The translations under genes and the position numbers were made by a program. From positions 1-44,076 of the IMG/VR virus record IMGVR_UViG_3300035091_000016: 44,076 bases of DNA; one strand, 5' to 3'. The notes under the pieces are model-generated. The model did no database searches. It saw only the letters and a list, made by a program, of their open reading frames with translations, and was not told where the DNA came from. The first letter of the stretch is position 1, and each line of letters begins with the position of its first letter. Positions 37,697 to 44,076 of this stretch are shown one piece after another. The stretch comes from a virus.

Positions 37697-37932
37697 CACT
37701 GGCCTCCTGTTCGCTTGGTCTTGGTCGCTGCCTCGTACGCGGGTAGCTCCCCCTCATACCCGAGGTGCGCCAGCGTGGCGTCAATCCCCGGGATGAGGTG
37801 GAGGTGTCCGGCGGAGATGTACCCCGCCCGATCGGAGAGGATGGCCGCAATCTCGGCCTCCTGGGGTGTGGGGACCTCCAGGAAGTCCTTGCCACCGTTG
37901 CGAACAACGGTGACCTCAACGCGGTCCGGCAT
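37696..37932 (-). CDS. small head protein, 78 aa
   Basis: A compact protein ('VEVTVVRNGGKDFLEVPTP', 'HLHLIPGIDATLAHLGYEG') directly after the capsid gene. No family recognised. GGAGAGGAAGG precedes the ATG at 37932. Position suggests a head accessory. Confidence 0.65.
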   Translation of the reverse strand: MPDRVEVTVVRNGGKDFLEVPTPQEAEIAAILSDRAGYISAGHLHLIPGIDATLAHLGYEGELPAYEAATKTKRTGGQ

Positions 37933-37960
37933 GGCGGCCTTCCTCTCCGGGGTGGGGGAC

Positions 37961-39349
37961 CTAGAACGTCGGGGCCACGAGGCCCACGCCGTTGAGGACC
38001 GCGATGGACTTGGGGAACCGCTGGGCGTGGAGGGCCACGTACCGGAAGAATCGGAGGTTCACCGTGAGGTTCATGAACCCGGGCTGGATGCTGGCCTCCG
38101 CACGGGGGGCCGACTCGTACAGGATCACGTCCCGCTCACGCATGAGGAGGACCGGGTCCTGGTTGGTACCGGCACCCAGGTTGGTGGGGATGTTCGGGTC
38201 CGTGTAGACCGGGAGACCCTGCATGACACCGACCCGCCCCGCGGAGAGCACGCCCCCGCTCTGGGCAATCGGGTTCATCGCGTCCGGGGTCACCATCGGG
38301 CGGCCCTGGGTGTCCACCGCCGAGATGATCCACGCCCAGCGGCGCGGGTGCATCACGATGGCGGTCGGGGGCATGTAGCGGAGGGTGTGGATCTGCTGGA
38401 TACCGTCCGCCAGCTTGGCCCAGAGCGAACCCGCGCCCGTGAGCGTGGTTGCCGTGACGTTGACCGCCGTGCCGCCCGCGTTGAGGATGCCGTTGGCGTT
38501 GGCGGCGGAGTTGTTGATCACGAAGATATCGGCCTTGACCGCGTAGTCCGAGGCCAGGTCCTCCAACAGGATCTCGTCCATGTTGATCGGGCTCTGGTCC
38601 AGGAGTTGCTGGGCCATCGACTGTCCACCCGCGAGGGTGAGGACCGCCGCGGACACGGAGTTGGTGGTGGCGTCCGTGTTCTGGATGCCCGTGTTCTGGG
38701 TGGCCTGCTGGGCCACCGCCGTACCCGTGGCGAGACGCGGGAGGGAGATGGTGTCCGTGCCGCCCGGGAGAACCTGGCCACGAACGAGGTCCGCGGTCAC
38801 CCGGCCCGGACGCGCCAGTTCGATGAACTCGTTGATGAGCCAGAGCGGCGGCACGAAGTCGCCACCCGCGCCATCCGTGGTGGACAGTGCGCGGGTCTCG
38901 CTCCGGGGAGCGTTCCGCACCTGGTCCACGAACTGGCGGGAGTTGCGCTGGAGTCGTTCCCCGGCCTCGGACACCCCGGAACCCGTGCGGGTCTGGGCGC
39001 GCATGAGGTCCCGGAAGTACGAGACGTCACCACCCTGGCGGTACACCTCGGGCTCCGAGGTGACCCGGGCTCCGCCGGTGGGCCGCGGGGCCGCGTCCCG
39101 GACCGTGGTCTGGAGGGCGGTCATCCGCTCCTCCTCCTGGATGTCCGCCTCCACGCGGGCCACCTCGGCCTGGGCCGCGTCCACCCGAGCGGTGGCCGCG
39201 TCACGTGCGGCGGTGGCGGCGGTCACGTCCGCCTCGGAGAGGTTGTCCTGGCCCCGGAGGTTCAGGAGCGTTGCCTGGGCCGCCGCGCGGGCCGCAAGCT
39301 CAGTCTGGAGGGTGGCCTGGGCGCGCGCCAGGAGTTCCGCAAGAGTCAT
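37961..39349 (-). CDS. major capsid protein, HK97 fold
   Basis: A 462-residue protein. Residues ~1-75 form a helical delta domain ('LLARAQATLQTELAARAAAQ', 'RDAATARVDAAQAEVARVEA'), a built-in scaffold usually cut off by the protease. The rest shows HK97-type features: 'PPLWLINEFIELARPGRV' (N-arm to spine), 'HPRRWAWIISAVD' and 'GLPVYTDPNIPTNLG', and C-terminal 'ALHAQRFPKSIAVLNG'. Downstream of protease and portal. GAGGACAG precedes ATG 39349, which overlaps the tiny gene upstream. Confidence 0.92.
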   Translation of the reverse strand: MTLAELLARAQATLQTELAARAAAQATLLNLRGQDNLSEADVTAATAARDAATARVDAAQAEVARVEADIQEEERMTALQTTVRDAAPRPTGGARVTSEPEVYRQGGDVSYFRDLMRAQTRTGSGVSEAGERLQRNSRQFVDQVRNAPRSETRALSTTDGAGGDFVPPLWLINEFIELARPGRVTADLVRGQVLPGGTDTISLPRLATGTAVAQQATQNTGIQNTDATTNSVSAAVLTLAGGQSMAQQLLDQSPINMDEILLEDLASDYAVKADIFVINNSAANANGILNAGGTAVNVTATTLTGAGSLWAKLADGIQQIHTLRYMPPTAIVMHPRRWAWIISAVDTQGRPMVTPDAMNPIAQSGGVLSAGRVGVMQGLPVYTDPNIPTNLGAGTNQDPVLLMRERDVILYESAPRAEASIQPGFMNLTVNLRFFRYVALHAQRFPKSIAVLNGVGLVAPTF

Positions 39350-39468
39350 CGTCTGTCCTCGGGTTGGTCGGAAGGATCTCCGGCATCCAGGTCAGACGGC
39401 CAGCCCGAGGCGTAGCGCCGGGTGGACTCGTGCGCGCGGTGCGCGGTACTAGCGGGAGCATAGCCCAT
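39346..39468 (-). CDS. tiny protein upstream of capsid, 40 aa
   Basis: A short frame between the 39475 stop and the capsid start. The ATG at 39468 has GAGGAG 9 nt upstream, an in-frame stop lies two codons before it, and its TGA overlaps the capsid ATG (ATGA). The product has a basic, Ser/Asp-rich pattern with 'RRYASGWPSDLDAGDPSDQP'. No family known to me. It may couple capsid translation, or be a small scaffold or inhibitor. Confidence 0.6.
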   Translation of the reverse strand: MGYAPASTAHRAHESTRRYASGWPSDLDAGDPSDQPEDRR

Positions 39469-39474
39469 CCAGGG

Positions 39475-39633
39475 CTACTCCTCCTCGTCCGCCGCGGGAG
39501 GAAGTGGCGGCGGGATGAGGAAAGGCGGGGCGGGGTCCGGCGGAGGGGTCTCCTCCACGGGCTCATCGGCCGGAGGCTCCGGCGGGAGGCCGATGACCTC
39601 TCCGTCATCGGTGGTGGGCGTGGGCTCGGTCAT
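39475..39633 (-). CDS. acidic proline-rich small protein, 52 aa
   Basis: A disordered, Pro/Glu/Asp-rich product (begins MTEPTPTTDDGEVIGLPPEP) with a strongly acidic end (DEEE). The ATG at 39633 has only a weak site; ATG 39666 and GTG 39684 are alternatives. Sited between protease and capsid genes, it could be a small scaffold-type or accessory protein. Function unknown. Confidence 0.55.
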   Translation of the reverse strand: MTEPTPTTDDGEVIGLPPEPPADEPVEETPPPDPAPPFLIPPPLPPAADEEE

Positions 39634-39702
39634 CGCAAGATCCACATCTGTAGAGCGACCCACCATCGCGGTGTGGCCGCACACGGTCCATCATGGCCGA
39701 AC

Positions 39703-39741
39703 GTGCGGGGGCACCGCCAACCACGCGGTGGCCGCCCGCAC
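39703..39741 (-). terminator. hairpin after the protease gene
   Basis: GTGCGGG (39703-39709) pairs with CCCGCAC (39735-39741), with further inner pairing, between the protease stop and the small genes before the capsid. It may end or protect the upstream part of the late mRNA. Confidence 0.5.
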
Positions 39742-39755
39742 TCCGGAGCCTTCAC

Positions 39756-40427
39756 TTACTCCCCCAGCGCGATGGCCAGGGCCAGGAGGGCCTTGGGGTC
39801 GCGCGTGGCGGCGGCCCGCTCCGCGGAGCGGGAGCCCGCGTCCGTGAACGGGTTGGCCCCGAACCCCACGATTGCCACGTCCCCGCGGTGGATGTCCACC
39901 TCATCAATGCGGTACTCCGAGTAATCCGGGGACCACACCCCCCGCGTGATGCGGAAGGCAAAGGACATCTCATCGATGTGTCCCGCCTCCAGCTTGGGGA
40001 GGATGTACGCCACGTCCTGGTCCGCGCGGTTGAGGTCCGCCACCACGTGGAGACCGGACTCATCCATCTCCAGCCGGAGGTCCCCGGTGGTGGTCCGGGC
40101 AATGCGCCTCATCTGGTCATGGCCCAGGACCAACGGCACGTCCAGGTCTTGACGGTTGAGGGTCGCGTCAAAGGCCCCCGCGGACACCACCTCCGTGTAC
40201 GGACCCCAATAGTCGTACATCTCGTACGGGGTCTCGGTCACCGAGGCGTGCCCATCGAACGTCACCATTGAGGAGCCCTCGGTGGCGGCGGCCCGGATCT
40301 CCACCTGGGCCAGGTGGGCACGCGCGGCGGGGCGGCCCCCGTCCTCACTCCGGCGCTTCCGTGGGCGGTCCGCCCGCTGGGAGACTTCTCCGCCGCGCGC
40401 TTCCGCCGCCTGGCGCATCGTGGTCAT
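39756..40427 (-). CDS. prohead maturation protease, HK97 family
   Basis: A 223-residue serine protease of the HK97 prohead type. 'VPLVLGHDQ' carries the catalytic His and 'HIDEMSFAFR' the catalytic Ser, with 'RITRGVWSPDYSEYRI' typical of the fold. The ~45-residue basic N-terminus is extra and may be trimmed. It processes the capsid delta domain during assembly. ATG at 40427 overlaps the portal stop (ATGA). Confidence 0.88.
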   Translation of the reverse strand: MTTMRQAAEARGGEVSQRADRPRKRRSEDGGRPAARAHLAQVEIRAAATEGSSMVTFDGHASVTETPYEMYDYWGPYTEVVSAGAFDATLNRQDLDVPLVLGHDQMRRIARTTTGDLRLEMDESGLHVVADLNRADQDVAYILPKLEAGHIDEMSFAFRITRGVWSPDYSEYRIDEVDIHRGDVAIVGFGANPFTDAGSRSAERAAATRDPKALLALAIALGE

Positions 40428-41638
40428 GCGGGTACTCCGTTCGTCTTGGCGGGGTCCTTGCCCGCGGCGGTGGGGGGCGGGTTCTTGTCCCCGAACAGGT
40501 CCGAGAACTGGCCGATTTGCTCGGGGGTGAGCGGTGCCTTGTCCATGAGTGCGCGGGCCTCGTCCGGCGTGGTGTACCGGTTCGTGATCTCGATACCGAG
40601 GAGCTGGGCCTGGGTCATCGGGTCCATTGCCAGGAGGGCCTTGCGGTTGAGCTTGACGAACCGCGGGGCGGCGGAGAGGCCAGAGAGGGACAGTTCCCGG
40701 CGCGTGATGCTCGGGCCGAGGTGGACCACGAGCAATTGGAGGAACCGCTGGGTCACGTTGGCGTACGTGATGGCGGAGCCGGAAATGGCACCATCGATCA
40801 TGTCCGCGGGTACGTCAAAGAATCGAGCGATGTCCGGCACGCCGTATTGCATCGTCTCGATGTAGTTGTTTGAGTTCGTGGCCGCGTTCATCGGAGTTAG
40901 ACTCCAGTCCCGCCCGGTCACGAACACCCCGCCGGGGGTCATGCTGGCTTGGTACTTGGCCTTGGCCGCATCCGCCACCTTGGCGGGGACCACCTCCTCC
41001 TCATTGCGGAGAACGGCGGCGGGGAGGGCATCGTTGCCAAACCACTTGATGGCAAAGTCTTGGGCGGTCAAATACGAGCCCACCGCGTATGCCGCATATG
41101 CAATGGCATTGAGGCCCATAGGCATACCCGAGACCACGTACTGGCGCTCGTGCCACAAGTCCTCGTACTCGTACTCGATACCGCCGATGCGCCACACGTA
41201 GTCCCCGGATAGCACGTTGACTCCCACATGACGCGGGGAGCACGAGACATCACCGAGGTTCACGAGTTCGATGCGGGTGGGGAGCCCAAGCGCGTTCCGC
41301 TGGGTAATCACGCCAAAGGCGTTCCCCGAGCGGTCCAGGTCCATCTGGGTGGCATACAGGAACTCGTGCCAGGGGATCTCCTCCCCCGCGTTGATGAACG
41401 TGACGTTGGGGTTGTCGATGGTGATCCGCATCCCCTCACGCATCCGGAAGGACTCAACCGGGAGCGTGGAGATGAGATTGGCTCGGAGCCGGAGGGCGGC
41501 CCACACGGCCGAGGAGCGGAGTGCGCTCTCCGCGGTGACACCCTGGCTCCCGACTTGGAGTCGGCCCACTTGACTATTGGGCGGGATAGCGCCCATATCC
41601 TGGAACCGCTGGGCGCGGCCCCGAAAGAGGAGGCTCAC
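40424..41638 (-). CDS. portal protein
   Basis: A 404-residue HK97-type portal. 'SSAVWAALRLRANLISTLPV', 'LDRSGNAFGVITQRNALGLP', 'GVFVTGRDWSLTPMN', 'QYGVPDIARFFDVPADMI' and a final acid-rich, Pro-rich tail follow the family order. Twelve copies form the DNA gate at one head vertex. GTG start at 41638 overlaps the stop before it. Confidence 0.9.
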   Translation of the reverse strand: MSLLFRGRAQRFQDMGAIPPNSQVGRLQVGSQGVTAESALRSSAVWAALRLRANLISTLPVESFRMREGMRITIDNPNVTFINAGEEIPWHEFLYATQMDLDRSGNAFGVITQRNALGLPTRIELVNLGDVSCSPRHVGVNVLSGDYVWRIGGIEYEYEDLWHERQYVVSGMPMGLNAIAYAAYAVGSYLTAQDFAIKWFGNDALPAAVLRNEEEVVPAKVADAAKAKYQASMTPGGVFVTGRDWSLTPMNAATNSNNYIETMQYGVPDIARFFDVPADMIDGAISGSAITYANVTQRFLQLLVVHLGPSITRRELSLSGLSAAPRFVKLNRKALLAMDPMTQAQLLGIEITNRYTTPDEARALMDKAPLTPEQIGQFSDLFGDKNPPPTAAGKDPAKTNGVPA

Positions 41639-41817
41639 TCAACACCGCCTTTCCGAGGCCGGAGGTATGACACGAGGGCGGACATGCACAGTATGACGGA
41701 CCCGAGGGCCAGGAGTCCCCACCCGATGCCGAACCGCTCCGCGGTGAGCCACCCGATGCCCAGTGCGATGGCCAGGAGGGCAAGGGCCTCCGCGTACGTG
41801 GTCACGGTCTCGGTCAC
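41635..41817 (-). CDS. small two-pass membrane protein, 60 aa
   Basis: Two hydrophobic segments (about 9-25 and 32-49) with a short turn and a basic end (YLRPRKGGVE). It lies between the large terminase and portal genes, and overlaps both as GTGA. A membrane protein here is unusual; it may act at the host membrane during infection, with no direct evidence. Confidence 0.65.
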   Translation of the reverse strand: MTETVTTYAEALALLAIALGIGWLTAERFGIGWGLLALGSVILCMSALVSYLRPRKGGVE

Positions 41818-43361
41818 GCGAATGACTCCATAAGGTCGTATTTGGCCAGGAGGTGGCGGCGGGCAACGAGCGCCCAGACCCCGATGGTGGCGGCCACGAG
41901 CGGGGAGATGTCCGCCCCGCCCTTACCCCGGTCCCACGCCGTGCCGCCCACGAGAGCGCGCGTCTCGGCGGTCTGGACCGCTCGGTTGAGGGGTTCGTCC
42001 CCGGCATGGTATATGAGGCCCTGGCGGAAGAGGTCCACGAACAGGCCATAGGCCGCCGCCACTTCCTGGGCGTTGGGGATGGCCAGGTCACCCCGGCGCG
42101 GGCGGTCCTTGTCCCGCGGGAGGTGGAACCCCTCATCCTCCAGGTCCAACAGGAGCGACCCCGCCGGACCCTTGACATCCAGCACGATGGCCAGCGGTGA
42201 GCGGGTGTCCCGGAGGAGTACGAGGCGCGGGACCACCCAGTCAGTCCCGGGCTCGTACGCCACGCACGAGAGGGAGATCGGGCCTTCCTTCTCCGCGGTG
42301 ATGGCCCAGAGCGCGGACATCGTGCGCGCCGGATTGATGTCCAGTGCGAATACGGTTCCGCCCTCTGGCATCGCGGTAAAGACCTTCCGCCGCCACTCGT
42401 CCATGTCGATGATGCCCGCGCCCTCCTTGATCTGGCGGGGCCAGATACCGAGGCGTTCCCGCGCAAAGTCGCGCCAGGGGAGGGTCTTGTATTCCTTGCG
42501 GGTGAACGATTCCGAGATCCGGATACCGCTGGCGGGGTTGGCCTTGAGCCAGTTGTCTGGGTTAGAGAGGAGGGCAACCCGGTCCTCGTCTGACATCTCG
42601 TCCAGGTCATCCAGGTCCAGGTCTTGCAACCCAAAGTCATACCAGAGGAGGGAGTCATCATCTCCGCGCTCGGCCCGCGCACGGAGGTTGAACATATGGT
42701 CCCCCGTGAGGCCATCCAACGGCGGGGAGGACGTGTACCAGATTTGCGGGTTGTCCCGCGCGGAAAGGGTGGGGATGAGGGCGGCCATCGATGCCGCGTC
42801 CAGTTCGTACGCCTCGTCAAGGATGATGAGGTCCGCGGAGAAACCACGGCCGGAACCCTTGGACCGCGCAACGAACCGGAGTCGCGCGCCGTTGTGGAGT
42901 TCGATCCCCTCTTTACCGTTCGCCCGGTGGATGGTCTTGACCATCTTTTTGAGTTCGGGGTCCGAGGTGAATAGCTCCTCCATTCGGAGGAACGCCTCAA
43001 AGGCGGTCTTGGTCTCGTGTGCGGACCATAGGATTAGCTTCTCACCGAATAGCAGCATCCCCGCGAGGACTCGGGCCTCAAGCGTTGATCCCTTGCCATT
43101 CTGGCGGGACACCACAAGCCCGCACTCGAAACACGCCCAGTTGCCGAACTCGTCCTCCGCCAGGGAGTCCGTGAGAAAGTCCTGTTGCCAGCCATCGAGA
43201 ACGAGGCCCGCCCCCGCCGCCAGCTTGATGGCCTCCTTGCCGGAGGTGTGCCGGTACGCGGGGACGGACTTGAGCTGGGGTGTGCGACTACCGCGCCCGC
43301 CCCTCTGCCTCTGCCTCGGCTTGGGCGCGTCGCTCCGCCCGCTCGGCCTGGATGCGGTCAA
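41814..43361 (-). CDS. terL: large terminase subunit
   Basis: A 515-residue packaging ATPase-nuclease. The ATPase part has 'LVVSRQNGKGS' as Walker A and 'LIILDEAYELD' as Walker B; the nuclease part has acids in 'FALDINPARTM', 'IVLDVKGPAG' and near 'GGADISP'. It drives DNA into the prohead and cuts it to length. No ATG or GTG lies before the ATPase motif; a TTG at 43361 with GGGGG 8 nt upstream is the best start and overlaps the upstream gene by 74 nt. The exact start is uncertain. Confidence 0.88.
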   Translation of the reverse strand: MTASRPSGRSDAPKPRQRQRGGRGSRTPQLKSVPAYRHTSGKEAIKLAAGAGLVLDGWQQDFLTDSLAEDEFGNWACFECGLVVSRQNGKGSTLEARVLAGMLLFGEKLILWSAHETKTAFEAFLRMEELFTSDPELKKMVKTIHRANGKEGIELHNGARLRFVARSKGSGRGFSADLIILDEAYELDAASMAALIPTLSARDNPQIWYTSSPPLDGLTGDHMFNLRARAERGDDDSLLWYDFGLQDLDLDDLDEMSDEDRVALLSNPDNWLKANPASGIRISESFTRKEYKTLPWRDFARERLGIWPRQIKEGAGIIDMDEWRRKVFTAMPEGGTVFALDINPARTMSALWAITAEKEGPISLSCVAYEPGTDWVVPRLVLLRDTRSPLAIVLDVKGPAGSLLLDLEDEGFHLPRDKDRPRRGDLAIPNAQEVAAAYGLFVDLFRQGLIYHAGDEPLNRAVQTAETRALVGGTAWDRGKGGADISPLVAATIGVWALVARRHLLAKYDLMESFA

Positions 43362-43620
43362 AGTCGGTACCCCCGGTCTCTCCTGGCAGATCATCCAGCT
43401 CCCGGACCACCTCACGCAACTCCCGCGCGATGGCGGCCACCTTGCCAGTGTCCCAGGGCACCCCGCACTCACACTCGCAATGCCGGTGGTGTCCCACCGT
43501 ACCGTCCAGGATGCCCGCCAGGCGGTCACGGAGGGCGGCCAGCGTGGCGCGGCGGCCCGAGGCCAGGGCGCTCTTGACCGGGGCCGCGGGGGCCTCGTCC
43601 TCGTCGTGCTCGCTCATCAT
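43288..43620 (-). CDS. putative small terminase subunit
   Basis: A 110-residue, mostly helical protein: an acidic N-terminus, 'RRATLAALRDRLAGIL', then a Cys/His patch ('HHRHCECECG') and 'REVVRELDDLPG'. Position right before the large terminase and the helical content fit a small terminase; the HCxCxC patch is unusual and may bind zinc. ATG at 43620 overlaps the upstream stop (ATGA). Confidence 0.6.
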   Translation of the reverse strand: MMSEHDEDEAPAAPVKSALASGRRATLAALRDRLAGILDGTVGHHRHCECECGVPWDTGKVAAIARELREVVRELDDLPGETGGTDFDRIQAERAERRAQAEAEAEGRAR

Positions 43621-44030
43621 GACCACCTCGGGGTTGGCGTGGGCTCCTCGGGGAGCGTGATCCGGTACGCGGTCTCCTGGCCGTTCGGCCTCGGGAGCAT
43701 GGACGAGACGATGACCGTTCCGTTGTCGCGCAAGGACTGAAGGTCCGCCCGCAACTCGGGGGACGCCTCGGTCATCATGCGGTGCCAGCGGGAGTCCGGG
43801 ATGACGTACCGGTCCCGCTCGTACGGGAGGGCCAGGAGGCGGTCCATTGCCGCGCGCATGTCCTCCCACGTCACGGGCTTGGCGGCCTCGGGCGGCGGGG
43901 CGGCGGTCACGATGCCGGACACGAGGTCATCGAACGGGCGGCGGAAGTGGTCCCAGGGCGGGGTCACCTCCGCGGTGAGGAGGTCCGCCCACGGGGGCGC
44001 GCTCCGTGACGGGTTCGGGGTGTCTGCCAT
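43617..44030 (-). CDS. hypothetical protein, first gene of late operon, 137 aa
   Basis: A soluble protein with a Pro-rich first third, a helical centre ('TWEDMRAAMDRLLALPYERD') and a C-terminal strand pair ('TVIVSSMLPRPNGQETAYR'). A small winged-helix fold is possible. AGAGGT lies ~10 nt before the ATG at 44030. As first packaging gene it may bind the genome end or regulate late genes. The 46 nt up to the window edge hold no clear promoter. Confidence 0.65.
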   Translation of the reverse strand: MADTPNPSRSAPPWADLLTAEVTPPWDHFRRPFDDLVSGIVTAAPPPEAAKPVTWEDMRAAMDRLLALPYERDRYVIPDSRWHRMMTEASPELRADLQSLRDNGTVIVSSMLPRPNGQETAYRITLPEEPTPTPRWS

Positions 44031-44076
44031 GTTGATCTTGACCTCTCGTGGGCCGCGGGGAGAGAAAAAGGACGCC
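44031..44076. other. right edge, no gene
   Basis: Only the ribosome binding region of the 43617 gene is seen. An A-run (44063-44068) lies near the edge. The late promoter, if any, must be further upstream, perhaps across the joined ends. Confidence 0.4.

Noticed and set aside
37487-39415. Long plus-strand open frame opposite the capsid gene
   Set aside because: It runs antisense to a well-supported capsid gene, with no ribosome binding site or sensible product.
1-44076. CRISPR arrays, insertion sequences, integrase or attachment site
   Set aside because: No regular spaced repeats, transposase or recombinase motifs, or terminal inverted repeats were found on reading both strands.

Overview
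This 44 kb window looks like the complete or near-complete genome of a tailed double-stranded DNA phage (siphovirus) of a high-GC actinobacterium. The evidence is the base composition, strong G/C third-position bias, many GTG starts, and a full HK97-type head and long-tail gene set. The endolysin layout (M15-type peptidase plus peptidoglycan-binding repeat), the DUF2637/FtsK pair and the DUF6011-like protein point to Streptomyces or a relative, but the host is inferred. No integrase, excisionase, phage repressor or DNA polymerase was recognised.

Layout. (1) 0-0.4 kb: an HNH endonuclease of lower GC sits at the left edge. If the ends join, it lies just upstream of the terminase genes found at the right edge. 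(2) 0.46-7.1 kb, leftward: small genes, an endonuclease VII-like nuclease, a winged-helix-like protein, a PrimPol-helicase fusion and a RecD/Dda-like helicase, with a candidate replication origin at 2.88-3.05 kb. (3) 7.1-13.9 kb, rightward: small membrane and soluble proteins, an SF2 helicase, a Cas4/RecB-like nuclease and an SSB-like protein, plus a structured RNA and a damaged-looking tRNA-Thr. (4) 13.9-24.2 kb, mostly rightward: many single-gene transcription units, a permuted NlpC/P60-like hydrolase, a DUF2637-like membrane protein, an FtsK/TraB-like translocase (leftward) and a membrane-anchored GIY-YIG-like protein. (5) 24.2-44.0 kb, leftward late operon, in transcription order: terminase, small membrane protein, portal, protease, two small genes, capsid, head and neck proteins, two paralogous tail proteins, tail chaperone with -1 frameshift, tape measure, minor tail proteins, endolysin and holin-like proteins.

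Regulation. The most striking feature is a family of 14 related promoters in the early half (13 near-identical, 1 divergent). Each has an extended -10 element (consensus GTGGTGTGCTATAGT) and usually a TTGNNN or TTCCGG -35 box 18-19 bp upstream. None was seen in the late region. At six of them the start codon lies 6-7 nt after the -10 box, so the mRNAs should be leaderless. In several the -35 box lies in the loop of a GC-rich inverted repeat that also looks like the terminator of the preceding gene.

Candidate undescribed systems: the fused terminator-promoter units; a ~150 nt structured RNA starting at its own promoter ahead of the tRNA; an acidic 'EDExWMDxAxA' N-terminal tag shared by three proteins of the recombination cluster; and the plasmid-transfer-like membrane/translocase/nuclease island at 18-24 kb, with dense TGGCCA clusters beside it.
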